Below are positions 24,681 to 33,939 of a stretch of 64,000 nt of DNA, one piece after another. The position numbers and the translations under genes are program-made. Under the pieces are notes generated by a model, which made no database searches, was not told the DNA's origin, and saw only the letters and a program-made list of their open reading frames with translations. This DNA comes from Salinispora pacifica CNR114 (GTDB taxonomy: Bacteria > Actinomycetota > Actinomycetes > Mycobacteriales > Micromonosporaceae): NCBI RefSeq assembly GCF_000514775.1, contig NZ_KI911467.1, forward strand, positions 62,001 through 126,000, read 5' to 3'. Position 1 is the first letter of the stretch. The number at the start of each line of letters is the position of its first letter.

Positions 24681-25805
24681 ATGCAGCTGTCCTTCCTACG
24701 CCCGCTCTATGATCGACCGGGCCCGTGGTGTTCGGTTTACCTGGATGCCTCAGCCGACACCGAGGACGCCCACGCCGCGCTGGACCTGCGCTGGCGCGCG
24801 CTCCGGGACCGCCTTCAGGAGCAGGGGGCCGACCCGGCGTCGATCGAGGCGATCGATCGGGTGGTGCGGGGTCATGATCCGATGCCGGGTGACTACGGCA
24901 TCGCGGTCTTCGCCAGCCACGGTCGGGTGGCCCTGTCGGAGTACCTGTCCGCCCCGCCGCTGCGGGACATCGCCACATTCGCGTCGCTGCCGCACGTGAT
25001 GCCGCTGCTGGCCCAGCGGGGCGAGCAGGTGGCCTGGGTGCGGGTGATCGCCGACCGGACCGGAGCGGACGCGATGGCGGTCAGCGCGGGGGGCGTGCCC
25101 CGGCACGCCCAGGTTCGGGGCCGGCAGGACTACCAACTGCGTCGCGTGCGGCCGGGCGGTTGGTCCCAGTCCCGCTATCAGCGGGCTGCGGTGGAGGCAT
25201 GGCACCGCAACGCGGGGGATATCGCCGCCGCCGCCGCGGAGCTGGCTGAGAAGGTGCGCGCCGACGTGGTGGTGGTGTCCGGAGATGTGCGGGCCACCGG
25301 TGTGATCGCCGCGCAGTTGCCGGAGCGCTGGCAGGAGGTGCTGGTCCGTACCGATGCCGGCAAGCGGGCCGACGGCGCCGACCACACCCAGTTGGATGAC
25401 CTGACCGTGCAGACCATCGCCGAGGTGGCCGACCAGCGGATCAGTACTGCCCTGGACCGTTTCGGCGAGCAGGAGGAGGTCGGTTCCGGGCTGGACGCGG
25501 TGGTCTCCGCGCTGCAGCGAGACCAGGTCGAGAACCTGCTTCTCGTGGACGACCCATCGGCGACGGGAGAGTTGTGGGTCGGGTCGGATCCCACCCAACT
25601 CGCCACCGATCCTGAGCAGCTGTCTGCCATGGCGGTGCGGGACCCGGAGCAGGTACGCGTCGATGCCGCCCTGGTGCGGGCGTTGGTGGGGACTGACGCG
25701 GAGTTGACCGTCCTCGGCCCCGAGGAGGCGCCGGAGCTGACCGGCGGGGTGGGTGCGGTACTCCGGTACGTCGATGCGGCCACGCCGGGGCGGGACGGCG
25801 AGTGA
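24681..25805 (+). CDS. baeRF-family (eRF1/Vms1-like, Rv2629-type) protein
   Basis: 374 residues. The architecture is that of bacterial/archaeal eRF1-like proteins. The N-terminal half contains the loop RPGGWSQSRYQRAAVEAWHRN (split near residues 157-177), whose GG-x-S-x-x-R pattern matches the catalytic loop of Vms1-type peptidyl-tRNA hydrolases. The C-terminal alpha/beta domain (about 190-365) includes VVVVSGDVRATGVI and VENLLLVDD. Rv2629 of M. tuberculosis, a hypoxia-induced protein, is the relative I know. A ribosome-associated or stress role is inferred. A GGAAAGGGG ribosome site precedes ATG 24681. A partial SigF-like motif (GGTGA-N15-GGGTAA, 24625-24650) is upstream. Confidence 0.8.
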   Translation: MQLSFLRPLYDRPGPWCSVYLDASADTEDAHAALDLRWRALRDRLQEQGADPASIEAIDRVVRGHDPMPGDYGIAVFASHGRVALSEYLSAPPLRDIATFASLPHVMPLLAQRGEQVAWVRVIADRTGADAMAVSAGGVPRHAQVRGRQDYQLRRVRPGGWSQSRYQRAAVEAWHRNAGDIAAAAAELAEKVRADVVVVSGDVRATGVIAAQLPERWQEVLVRTDAGKRADGADHTQLDDLTVQTIAEVADQRISTALDRFGEQEEVGSGLDAVVSALQRDQVENLLLVDDPSATGELWVGSDPTQLATDPEQLSAMAVRDPEQVRVDAALVRALVGTDAELTVLGPEEAPELTGGVGAVLRYVDAATPGRDGE

Positions 25806-25863
25806 GGTCCCGCCGCCCATCCGCCGGGGTTACCGGGAAATCCCGATGAGTAGGGGATGCCCA

Positions 25864-25888
25864 GTTTGAACCCCATCGGGGTGGGAAG
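25864..25888 (+). promoter_or_regulatory. SigF/SigB-type promoter before the 477-aa gene
   Basis: GTTT (25864-25867), a 15-base spacer and GGGAAG (25883-25888). A start near 25895 would leave the GTG at 25898 almost leaderless. Confidence 0.5.
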
Positions 25889-25897
25889 CCGGGCTGC

Positions 25898-27331
25898 GTG
25901 GTTAGTGAACGAGGAAGGGCCGGGCCGGCGCACGGGGTGCGCGCGGGGCGCGCCGACGGGCTGACCGGCGACCGCGTCGTGGCCGCCGGCAGTGCGGCCC
26001 GGACCCTGGTCGCGGCCATCGCCCGGGCCCTACGCGGCACCGACTGTGCCGACCTGGGGCATCCCAGAGGGATTTCTCGTCTCAGCGGGGCACCCGAACC
26101 GATCCGGCGGGCAGCGGCTGCCCGAGCCGCCGGTCGGGTCGCGCTGACCGTGGGGCAAGCCGCCGATGTGGACGCAGATCAGGTGGCCCGTTGGTTCGCC
26201 GACCAGTATCCCCGCCGCCGCTATCCCGGGATGCTGCTCGGCTCCCCGCACGGCGCGGCGGCCCACCTCGCGGTCGCGCTCGGCATCCCGTGGCTGCCCA
26301 CCGGCTTCGAACTCAGTGTGCACTGGCCGCAGGGGGCGGTGGACAGGCCGCCGGCCGCGCTCGATCACGGTGCCGCACTGGCCGCACGATTGCTGGTGGG
26401 CAACCCCGAACTCCACGTCCGGCAGGTGCACTGCCCGGCCAGCCGCGGTGCGCTGGCGGGGGCGACCGTCGCGCTGGCCGCTCGCTGGCGCTGGCTGCCC
26501 GCGGCCTACCTCCAGTTGCTGGCCGATTGCCTGGAGCCCGGAGCGCCGGTGCTGCTGCTCTGTGACGCGCGTACCTGGCCGGTGGTTGGCTCCGCCCCCG
26601 GGCACAGCTTCCAGGTCGGCTCGCCGCGTAGTGGGTTTGATCCGGTGGATTTCCACCCGGACAGTCCCGCGTTGCGTCAGGTGCTCCACGCGGCCGGAAG
26701 CGACGGCGCGCGGTGGTGCCCGCCGACGGTGGCGGGGGTGCCCCGCCTGGCCGAACACGGGGTGGAACCCGGGTTCGAGCAGTCCGTTCGGGATTGGGGT
26801 TCGGTGCACCGGCATCCGTCGCATCAGGTACTCGTGCCCGAGCCGGCGGTGTTGAGCGCGCTGACCGCGGACCTGTACCGCCACTGGTTGCGCGCGGCCG
26901 GAAAGACCGGCAACCGGCTGATCGTCGAGTGCGGCCGACTGCTCGACCCGTGGCAGGTGGTTCGGGCCGGCATGGTGCCCTACTGGTGCGAGAACGCCAC
27001 CCGGCGCAGTGTGGAGGGGGTGGAGTGGTGGCTCGCCGGCAGCGAGCCGTTCAGCTCCGTGGATGTGCTGCCGGAGCCGCCGGGGCTACGGTCACCGGCG
27101 GTCGCCGGGCTGCCTCAGTGGCTGGCTGTGGCCGGCTTCGGCCGTCGTCGGCGGGCTCTGGATCGGTCGGCGACCCGGGGTTACCCGGTCACCTCGGTGC
27201 CGACGCGTCGGGCCACCGAGGTGCTGCGGGCGCAGTCGTACGACCTGCCGGCGCCGTCGCCGATGACCGTTGCGGCAGCCCTTGCGGCACTCCGCGACGG
27301 CGGCTTCCCGCAGGGCCTGCTCGTCTCCTGA
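25898..27331 (+). CDS. hypothetical protein, 477 aa
   Basis: No family recognised. It is soluble, with no signal peptide; the first 30 residues are Arg/Gly-rich. Several segments look like a folded alpha/beta protein: YPGMLLGSPHGAAAHLAVALGIPWLPTGFE split near 105-135, VLLLCDARTWPVVG near 218, and a Trp-rich middle (LYRHWLRAAGKTGNRLIVECGRLLDPWQ, about 325-355). Codon use agrees with its neighbours throughout. The start is uncertain because the SigF/SigB-like promoter lies only ten bases upstream; a leaderless GTG at 25898 is possible. It precedes the sigma factor gene by 207 bases in the same direction. Confidence 0.75.
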   Translation: MVSERGRAGPAHGVRAGRADGLTGDRVVAAGSAARTLVAAIARALRGTDCADLGHPRGISRLSGAPEPIRRAAAARAAGRVALTVGQAADVDADQVARWFADQYPRRRYPGMLLGSPHGAAAHLAVALGIPWLPTGFELSVHWPQGAVDRPPAALDHGAALAARLLVGNPELHVRQVHCPASRGALAGATVALAARWRWLPAAYLQLLADCLEPGAPVLLLCDARTWPVVGSAPGHSFQVGSPRSGFDPVDFHPDSPALRQVLHAAGSDGARWCPPTVAGVPRLAEHGVEPGFEQSVRDWGSVHRHPSHQVLVPEPAVLSALTADLYRHWLRAAGKTGNRLIVECGRLLDPWQVVRAGMVPYWCENATRRSVEGVEWWLAGSEPFSSVDVLPEPPGLRSPAVAGLPQWLAVAGFGRRRRALDRSATRGYPVTSVPTRRATEVLRAQSYDLPAPSPMTVAAALAALRDGGFPQGLLVS

Positions 27332-27538
27332 CCCGGACGTGCCGAAACATCCTCGCGAACCCTGGGTCCCGTGATTGAGTACCTACGGAGCGGGAACACC
27401 GCTGGCTGCGGCGGCCGGATCCTGCCGGCGCCCACTGGCGTCCCAGCCACGAAACCCACTTCCGACCCGGTGCGTGGGGTCACCACGCGCACGACCGGTT
27501 TGCCAAATCCGGGCGGGACCTTCCTGAGGGAGGCGCGG

Positions 27539-28393
27539 ATGTTCGGACAGACCACCACAAGTACTCCGTCACCGACCGAGCGAGGCCTGGAGGACCTCGA
27601 CGCGGCAGCACTGGCGTACGCGGCCCGGATCGAGGGGTTGCCGCCCCACCGGTGCCAGGAGGCCCGGGACGATCTGGTCCGCTTCGCTCTGCCGTTCGCC
27701 GGACGACTGGCCCGTCGGTATCGCGGGCGGGGCGAGCCGCTGGAGGACCTGGAACAGGTCGCGCGGCTCGGGCTGGTGAACGCGGTGGATCGGTACGACC
27801 CGGAGCGGGGCTCCTTTACCGCGTATGCGGCGATCACCATCGTCGGCGAGATCAAGCGCCACTTCCGGGACCGTACCTGGGGTGTGCACGTGCCCCGCCG
27901 GTTGCGTGACCTCATCCTCGAGGTTGGCCAGGCCACCGCGGCGCTGACCAGCGAGCTGTCTCGGGCGCCAACGGTGGCGGAGTTGGCGGCGCGATTGGAG
28001 ACGCCGGAGGAGGAGATTCTCGCGGCGCTGGAGTCGGCTGCCGGCTACAGTCCGGCGTCGCTCAACGCCCCGGTTGGTGGCGAGAGCTCGGCCGAGTTCG
28101 GCGACCTGGTGGGCGAGTCCGACAACGCGCTGGAGTCGGTGGATGATCGGGTCACCGTGAGCGGTCTGTTGCATCGGCTGCCCTGGCGGGAACGGCGGAT
28201 CCTCGCCATGCGTTTCTACGGCAACCAGACCCAGGCGGAGATCGCCGCTCGCTTTGGCATCTCCCAGATGCACGTGTCCCGGCTACTGTCCCGGGCGCTG
28301 ACCTGGCTGCGACAGGCGATGCTCGCCGACGCGCCGCCGCCGTGGCAGAACGGCGTCACCGAGGCGGAGACCGGCCGTCCCCGAGCCCGGTAA
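27539..28393 (+). CDS. RNA polymerase sigma factor, SigB/SigF/SigG family
   Basis: 284 residues, group 3 sigma-70 without region 1. Region 2 is around 50-120 (LEDLEQVARLGLVNAVDRYDPERGSFTAYAAITIVGEIKRHFRDRTW, split here: core-binding plus -10 recognition). Region 3 is around 125-190 (RLRDLILEVG, RAPTVAELAARL) and region 4 around 215-265 (LPWRERRILAMRFYGNQTQAEIAARFGISQMHVSRLLSRAL). The family directs general stress, stationary-phase and differentiation genes from GTTT-N15-17-GGGTA promoters. No anti-sigma (RsbW-like) or antagonist gene is adjacent. ATG 27539 has a GAGGGAGG site six bases upstream; the open frame extends further but lacks similarity. Confidence 0.93.
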   Translation: MFGQTTTSTPSPTERGLEDLDAAALAYAARIEGLPPHRCQEARDDLVRFALPFAGRLARRYRGRGEPLEDLEQVARLGLVNAVDRYDPERGSFTAYAAITIVGEIKRHFRDRTWGVHVPRRLRDLILEVGQATAALTSELSRAPTVAELAARLETPEEEILAALESAAGYSPASLNAPVGGESSAEFGDLVGESDNALESVDDRVTVSGLLHRLPWRERRILAMRFYGNQTQAEIAARFGISQMHVSRLLSRALTWLRQAMLADAPPPWQNGVTEAETGRPRAR

Positions 28394-28438
28394 GAGCGGG
28401 ACGGTTGCTGGGCGGCTGTCGGCGGGCGGCGGACCGGC

Positions 28439-30436
28439 TCAGTTCTCGGTGCTGTCGCCGGGTCCACGGGGATGGCGCCACCGGTCGTTCGGCTCCTGTG
28501 GGGTTTCGGGGTCGGTGGTCTCCTCGGGCTCGTCGGTCTCCTCGAAACTCGGTCGACGCACATCCTCCGGCTCCGGCACCTCGACCGGCCGCGCCCCGGA
28601 CCGCGGCGCGGGGTGGTAGGCCACCGCCTCACGTGCGCCGACGGCGCCCTCGGCGCTGGGTGACTCGGGCAGGTGCGGCTCTCGGTGCAGTTCGTCGCGG
28701 AGCTTCTGCGGTGGCCGGGTGGTGCGTTGCGGCAGATCACGGCCGAGGTTGGCGACGAGAGGACCGTACTTGGCGTCGAAGGCCGGGCGCTCCGACCGGA
28801 TCCGGGGTATCTGGTCGAAGTTGCGTAGCGGCGGTGGACAGGTTGTCGCCCACTCCAGGGAGTTACCGAAGCCCCATGGGTCGTCCACGTTGACCACGGG
28901 TCCGTACCGCCAGGACTTCCAGGCGTTCCAGATGAAGAACAGGGTGGAGGCGCCGAGTACGAACGACGAGACGGTGGAGATCGTGTTCAGGGTGGTGAAC
29001 CCGTCGCCGGGCAGATAGTCGACATACCGTCGGGGCATTCCCTCGTTGCCCAGCCAGTGCTGGACCAAGAAGGTGCCGTGGAAGCTGAGGAACATGGTCC
29101 AGAAGTGCGCCTTGCCGAGTCGTTCGTCGAGGAGCCGGCCGGTCATCTTCGGAAACCAGAAGTAGATTCCGCCGAAGAAGGCGAAGACCACCGTACCGAA
29201 GAGCACGTAGTGGAAATGCCCTACCACGAAGTAGCTGTCGGTCACGTGGAAGTCCACCGGTGGGCTAGCCAGCAGCACCCCGGTGAGACCGCCGAACAGG
29301 AAGGTGACCAGGAAGCCGATGGAGAAGAGCATCGGTGTCTCGAAGGTGAGCTGCCCCTTCCACATGGAGCCGATCCAGTTGAAGAACTTCACCCCGGTCG
29401 GTACGGCGATCAGGTAGCTCAGGATGCTGAAGAACGGCAGTAGCACCTGACCGGTGCCGAACATGTGGTGTGCCCAGACGGCCATGGACAGCACGGTGAT
29501 GGCACCGGTGGCGAACACCAGTCCGGTGTAGCCGAAGACGGGTTTGCGGGCGAACACCGGGATGATCTCGGTGATGATCCCGAAGAAGGGTACCGCGATG
29601 ATGTAGACCTCGGGGTGGCCCCAGAACCAGAACAGGTGTTGCCAGAGCAGTGGTCCACCCGTGACCGGATCGAAGACGTGTGCCCCCAGCAGCCGGTCGG
29701 CGAGCAGGGCGAAGAGCGCGGCGGCCAGCAGGGGGAAGACCAGCAGGATCAGGAGGCTGGTGAAGAGCATGTTCCAGGTGAAGATCGGCATTCGGAACAT
29801 GGTCATGCCGGGGGCGCGGAGAGTGACGATGGTGGTGATCAGGTTGACCGCGGTGAGGATCGTCCCGACACCGCCGAGGGCGAGTCCGACCAGCACCATG
29901 TCGGGACCGATGCCGGGGGAGTGTTCGGCCTGGCTCAGTGGCGTGTAGGCGAACCAGCCGAAGTCGGCGGATCCGCCCGGGGTCAGGAAGCTGCCGAAGA
30001 GCAGCAGACCGCCGAAGAGGAAGAGCCAGTAGCCGAAGGCGTTCAGGCGGGGGAACGCGACGTCCGGCGCCCCGACCTGGATCGGGACGATGTAGTTGGC
30101 CATCCCCAGCGCCGCCGGGGTGGCGAAGAGCAGCAGCATCGCGAGGCCGTGGGTGGTGAACAACTGGTTGTACTGCTCGGGAGAGAGGAACTGGAGCCCG
30201 GGTCGGGCCAGCTCGCCGCGGATCAGCATCGCCTCGAAGCCGGCCAGCACGAAGAAGACGAAGGACGTGATCAGGTAGAGCAGGCCGATCTGCTTGTGGT
30301 CGGTGGTGGACAGCCATCGGGCCAGCGTGCTGCCGGGTAGCGCCGGGCGTCGCGGGCCCGGGTAGCCGCCAAAGCGCGCCGGCGCCAGGATCGCCGGACC
30401 CCGGTCCCGTGGTTCCGTGGTGACCCGCTTGGGCAT
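28439..30436 (-). CDS. ctaD: cytochrome c oxidase subunit I (aa3 type)
   Basis: 665 residues with twelve membrane helices. Metal ligands are all present: His of FTTHGLAM (low-spin heme), the CuB/Tyr motif WGHPEVY, the CuB His pair WAHHMF, and HFHY with ligands of both hemes. The K-channel Lys lies in PTGVKFFNW. It catalyses reduction of oxygen to water with proton pumping in the membrane. About 100 C-terminal residues beyond the last helix are hydrophilic, Pro/Glu-rich and acidic, as in other actinobacterial CtaD proteins but long. ctaC, ctaE and ctaF are not nearby, so this copy is separate from those subunit genes. A SigF/SigB-type promoter lies upstream. Confidence 0.96.
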   Translation of the reverse strand: MPKRVTTEPRDRGPAILAPARFGGYPGPRRPALPGSTLARWLSTTDHKQIGLLYLITSFVFFVLAGFEAMLIRGELARPGLQFLSPEQYNQLFTTHGLAMLLLFATPAALGMANYIVPIQVGAPDVAFPRLNAFGYWLFLFGGLLLFGSFLTPGGSADFGWFAYTPLSQAEHSPGIGPDMVLVGLALGGVGTILTAVNLITTIVTLRAPGMTMFRMPIFTWNMLFTSLLILLVFPLLAAALFALLADRLLGAHVFDPVTGGPLLWQHLFWFWGHPEVYIIAVPFFGIITEIIPVFARKPVFGYTGLVFATGAITVLSMAVWAHHMFGTGQVLLPFFSILSYLIAVPTGVKFFNWIGSMWKGQLTFETPMLFSIGFLVTFLFGGLTGVLLASPPVDFHVTDSYFVVGHFHYVLFGTVVFAFFGGIYFWFPKMTGRLLDERLGKAHFWTMFLSFHGTFLVQHWLGNEGMPRRYVDYLPGDGFTTLNTISTVSSFVLGASTLFFIWNAWKSWRYGPVVNVDDPWGFGNSLEWATTCPPPLRNFDQIPRIRSERPAFDAKYGPLVANLGRDLPQRTTRPPQKLRDELHREPHLPESPSAEGAVGAREAVAYHPAPRSGARPVEVPEPEDVRRPSFEETDEPEETTDPETPQEPNDRWRHPRGPGDSTEN

Positions 30437-30474
30437 GGACCCTCACCCCGCTACGACAGATGGGACGGGCGCGG

Positions 30475-30499
30475 CTACCCGCCCCTCTGACCATGAAAC
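30475..30499 (-). promoter_or_regulatory. SigF/SigB-type promoter before ctaD
   Basis: On the minus strand GTTT (30499-30496), a 15-base spacer and GGGTAG (30480-30475). The predicted start near 30468 is about 32 bases before the ctaD ATG at 30436. Confidence 0.65.
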
Positions 30500-30680
30500 C
30501 AGGCGAGAGGGATTATTCCGGCTAGAGCGGTATTTTCGTTCCCCGGGGTGCTGCGGTGTCTTCTCCCGCCCCGGACCGACCGGCCACCGGTGGCGGACCG
30601 CCACCGGCGGCGCTCGTGGACGCCGCCAACGGGCCGGGCGGGCCGCTCAAGATCGGTCCGGTCGCGTACCGTTGCCGCTC

Positions 30681-32972
30681 ATGGGTGTGTCGCAACGGTT
30701 GAAGAGCAGGTTCCGCCGGTTCCTCCAGCGCCCCGGGACGACAGTCGATCTCGCAACGCTGGAGAAACTCCTGCCCGCCATCGAGACCCGGGGCGAGGAA
30801 CTACGGGCTCTCGACGATGTCGAGGTGACCGAGGTCGCTGGCCGGGCTGAGGACTACGCGGAGATCTGTGCGGTTGGCCGCGAGGCCGCCCACCGCGGAT
30901 TGGACCAGCGGCCCTACGATGTGCAGCTGCTCGGCGCGATGGCGTTGCTCTCCGGCAAGGTCGCCGAGATGGCCACCGGTGAGGGTAAGACCCTGACCGC
31001 GGCGGTCGCCGCGTACGGGCATGTCCGCCTCGGCAACGGTCCGGTGCACGTACTGACCGTCAACGACTATCTGGCCCGCCGGGACGCCCAGTGGATGCAG
31101 CCGGTCTATGACCTGCTCGGCCTGACCGTCGGCTGGGTCAACGAGGCGTCCACCCCGGAGCAGCGACGCGCCGCGTACGCCTGCGACGTCACGTATGTGT
31201 CGGTCAGCGAGGCGGGCTTCGACTACCTGCGCGACCAACTGGTCACCGACATTGAGGACCGGGTCCAGCCGACGCTGCGTACCGCGATCGTGGACGAGGC
31301 CGACTCGATCCTGATCGACGAGGCCCGGGTACCGATGGTGCTCGCCGGAGCGGTTCCCGGCGAGCAGGATCCGCTGCACACCGCCGCGGCGTTGATGCGT
31401 GGGCTGCGCGAGGGCCGGCACTACACGGTGGCCGAGGACGGTCGCAGCGTCGCCTTCACCACCGACGGCCTCGGCGCCGTCGAGGCCAAGCTCGGCATCG
31501 ACCTGTATGACGAGGAGCAGGTCGCCCAGCTCTCCGCGGTGAATGTGGCGCTGCACGCGCACGCCCTGCTGCACCGCGATGTGGACTACATCGTGCGGGA
31601 CGGCACGGTTGAGTTGATCGACGAGATGCGCGGACGGGTGGCGCAGCGTCGCCGTTGGCCGGATGGACTACAGGCGGCGGTCGAGGCCAAGGAAGGGCTC
31701 GACGCCACCGCCGAGGGGGAGGTGCTCGGCACGATCGCCGTGCAGGCGTACATCGGGCTCTACCCGACCGTGTGCGGGATGACGGCGACCGCGGTACTGG
31801 TCGGCGAGCAGCTACGCGAGTTCTTTGATCTCGAGGTGGCGGTGGTCCCGCCGAACACGCCGTGTGTCCGCGAGGACGAGCCGGACAGGATCTACGCGAC
31901 CCGGGCGGAGAAGGAGGAGGCGCTGATCGACGAGATCCGGCGCAACCACGAGCGGGGACGGCCGGTCCTGGTCGGCACCCTCGACGTGAAGGAGTCCGAA
32001 AGTCTGGCGGCCGGTCTCGACGCTGCTGACGTCCCCTGCATCGTGCTGAACGCCAAGAACGACGACGAGGAGGCGGCGATCATCGCCGAGGCCGGCGCCT
32101 ACGGCGCGGTCACGGTCTCGACCCAGATGGCCGGCCGGGGCGTCGACATCCGGCTCGGCGGCAGCGATCAGGCGAACCGGGACCGGGTGGCCGAGCTGGG
32201 TGGCCTCTACGTGATCGGCAGCGGCCGGCACGACAGCCGTCGGGTGGACGACCAGCTGCGTGGGCGGGCCGGTCGGCAGGGCGACCCGGGTGGGTCGGTC
32301 TTCTTCGTCAGTCTGCAGGACGATCTCGTGGTCCGGCACGCCGGTGACACGGTGCCGTCGTCGCCGCGGATGAACGCCGACGGCCTGGTCACCGACCCGC
32401 AGGTGGATTACGCCGTGGAGCACTCCCAGCGGGTCGCGGAGGGGGTCAACCATGAGATCCACCGCAATACCTGGCGCTACAGCGTGGTGGTGGAGCAGCA
32501 GCGCAAGGCGTTGGCGGAGCGGCGCGAGCGGCTACTGACCAGTGATGTCGCCGCCCTGATGCTGCTCGACAAGGTCGCGGACCAGGCCGGCGAGATGGAC
32601 GAGGATCTGCTCGCCCGGGCCGCCCGGTCGATCGCGTTGTTCCACCTGGACCGGCTCTGGGCCGAGCACCTCGCCGAGCTCTCCGAGGTCCGCGAGGGCG
32701 TGCACCTGCGGGCGTTGGGCCGGTTGGACCCGCTTGACGAGTTCCACCGTGCCGCGGTGCCCTCCTTCAACGAGCTGGTGCCGGAGATCGAGCGGCGCAC
32801 CATCGAAACCTTCACCGACACGGAGTTCGACGAGGACTGGGAGCCGGACGAGGCCAAGCTGGTCCGGCCGAGCGCGACGTGGACCTACCTCGTGCATGAC
32901 AACCCGTTCGGTTCGGAGCTCGACCGGCTGATCGCCTCGGTGGGGCGGCGGCTCAGCTCCGGATCCCGCTGA
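30681..32972 (+). CDS. secA2: accessory preprotein translocase ATPase SecA2
   Basis: 763 residues, shorter than housekeeping SecA (about 900-970) and close to actinobacterial SecA2. NBD1 Walker A is MATGEGKTLTAAV (Lys103), Walker B IVDEADSILIDEAR, and NBD2 has STQMAGRGVDIRLGG and QLRGRAGRQGDPG. The C-terminal zinc/SecB-binding tail of SecA1 is absent. SecA2 drives export of a subset of proteins through SecYEG. The longer open frame upstream is not similar; the first ATG of the conserved protein is at 30681 with no good ribosome site, so a leaderless transcript is possible. Divergent from ctaD. Confidence 0.93.
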   Translation: MGVSQRLKSRFRRFLQRPGTTVDLATLEKLLPAIETRGEELRALDDVEVTEVAGRAEDYAEICAVGREAAHRGLDQRPYDVQLLGAMALLSGKVAEMATGEGKTLTAAVAAYGHVRLGNGPVHVLTVNDYLARRDAQWMQPVYDLLGLTVGWVNEASTPEQRRAAYACDVTYVSVSEAGFDYLRDQLVTDIEDRVQPTLRTAIVDEADSILIDEARVPMVLAGAVPGEQDPLHTAAALMRGLREGRHYTVAEDGRSVAFTTDGLGAVEAKLGIDLYDEEQVAQLSAVNVALHAHALLHRDVDYIVRDGTVELIDEMRGRVAQRRRWPDGLQAAVEAKEGLDATAEGEVLGTIAVQAYIGLYPTVCGMTATAVLVGEQLREFFDLEVAVVPPNTPCVREDEPDRIYATRAEKEEALIDEIRRNHERGRPVLVGTLDVKESESLAAGLDAADVPCIVLNAKNDDEEAAIIAEAGAYGAVTVSTQMAGRGVDIRLGGSDQANRDRVAELGGLYVIGSGRHDSRRVDDQLRGRAGRQGDPGGSVFFVSLQDDLVVRHAGDTVPSSPRMNADGLVTDPQVDYAVEHSQRVAEGVNHEIHRNTWRYSVVVEQQRKALAERRERLLTSDVAALMLLDKVADQAGEMDEDLLARAARSIALFHLDRLWAEHLAELSEVREGVHLRALGRLDPLDEFHRAAVPSFNELVPEIERRTIETFTDTEFDEDWEPDEAKLVRPSATWTYLVHDNPFGSELDRLIASVGRRLSSGSR

Positions 32973-32994
32973 TTCGTCCGGAGTGTTCCGGTAT

Positions 32995-33010
32995 CCTCCG
33001 GCTCCGGAGG
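32995..33010 (+). terminator. possible short terminator hairpin after secA2
   Basis: CCTCCGG-CT-CCGGAGG, 23 bases after the secA2 stop. It is compact and lacks a T-run, so it is a weak call. Confidence 0.3.
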
Positions 33011-33026
33011 CCGCCCACTTTGGGTA

Positions 33027-33051
33027 GTTTCGACCCCTCCCCGTGGGGTAG
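33027..33051 (+). promoter_or_regulatory. SigF/SigB-type promoter before GAF-ANTAR gene
   Basis: GTTT (33027-33030), a 15-base spacer and GGGTAG (33046-33051). The predicted start near 33058 gives an 82-base leader to the GTG at 33140. Confidence 0.65.
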
Positions 33052-33139
33052 TAGGCCGGGGCCGCGGAGTCGGTGCGGACGAAACTTCGGCGTCCGGTGG
33101 TGGGATGGGCAGCGCATGGCGTGATGGAGGTGGGGTCTG

Positions 33140-33880
33140 GTGAACCTGGAGATGCGGGAGTCGGTCGGGGGGACGCTCGGCGTCCTGGAGACCGCGGGAC
33201 TGCTCCGGGAGCTGACCGCCGGGCTGATCGGCGCGAGCGACCTTGATGCCGCGCTGACCGTCCTCGTCCGGATCGCCCGGGACGGCGTCGCGGGGGTCAA
33301 CTGGTGTGGGTTCACCTCCCTGCGCGCGGGGGAGCCGGCCGGTGCGGTGGCCTCCGATCACCGGCTCGCCGAGCTCGACGACCTGCGGCACGGGCCAGAC
33401 TCGCCGGCCATGGCGGCGATCGGGCGACGGGAGCTGGTGGTCGTGGAGCGACTGAGCGTCGAGACGCGGTGGCCGGACTGGACCTGGCGTGCCCGTCGGC
33501 TCGGGGTGTCGGCCGTGATCTCCGCGCCGGTCGATATCGACGAGCAGGTGATCGGCGCGCTCAACCTCTATGCGGGGGCTGGGGAGGTGCTCACCCCCCG
33601 GCACCAGCTGACCGCGATGCTGGTGGCCGACCACGCCGGTCTTCTGCTCGCCGCGGTACGGGATCGGGCGCGGGCGGTGACCGAGGCCGGTCAGGTCGAC
33701 GTGGCGCTGCTCGGCGAGAGCGTTGTCGGGCAGGCGATCGGTGTCGTCATGACCCAGCGGGGGTGCCGGGCGGAGGAGGCCGTGACGGTGCTGCGCAGCG
33801 CGGCGTCCTCGCTCGGGATCCCGCTGCGGGAGGTGGCCGAGCGGTTGGTTACCACGGTTTCGCGGCCGCGCGACAACTAG
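33140..33880 (+). CDS. GAF-ANTAR domain regulator
   Basis: 246 residues. A GAF-like sensor domain (about 20-175, with NWCGFTSLRAG and VIGALNLYAG) is followed by an ANTAR domain (about 190-243, ESVVGQAIGVVMTQRGCRAEEAVTVLRSAA). ANTAR domains bind twin-hairpin RNA leaders and prevent early transcription termination; GAF domains sense small ligands or redox state. The conserved aromatic pair of ANTAR is reduced here (Val/Val in place of one aromatic). GTG 33140 has GGAGGTGGGG upstream. The single-gene unit has its own SigF/SigB-type promoter. The target leader RNA is not identified. Confidence 0.88.
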   Translation: MNLEMRESVGGTLGVLETAGLLRELTAGLIGASDLDAALTVLVRIARDGVAGVNWCGFTSLRAGEPAGAVASDHRLAELDDLRHGPDSPAMAAIGRRELVVVERLSVETRWPDWTWRARRLGVSAVISAPVDIDEQVIGALNLYAGAGEVLTPRHQLTAMLVADHAGLLLAAVRDRARAVTEAGQVDVALLGESVVGQAIGVVMTQRGCRAEEAVTVLRSAASSLGIPLREVAERLVTTVSRPRDN

Positions 33881-33939
33881 CCGCGCCAGAGCCGGCCACG
33901 CGTTGGGTGCGGGCTGTTCCGGCGGACTCGCCGCGGGTT

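Noticed and set aside
27497..27520. SigF-type autoregulatory promoter for the sigma factor gene (GTTT…GGGAC near 27497).
   Set aside because: The spacer is only 13 bases and the -10 reads GGGACC, outside the pattern used for the other calls.
29465..30340. 291-codon plus-strand ORF opposite ctaD.
   Set aside because: It is the antisense shadow of a strongly conserved gene; its Gly/Glu/Asp/Gln-rich product has no family pattern.
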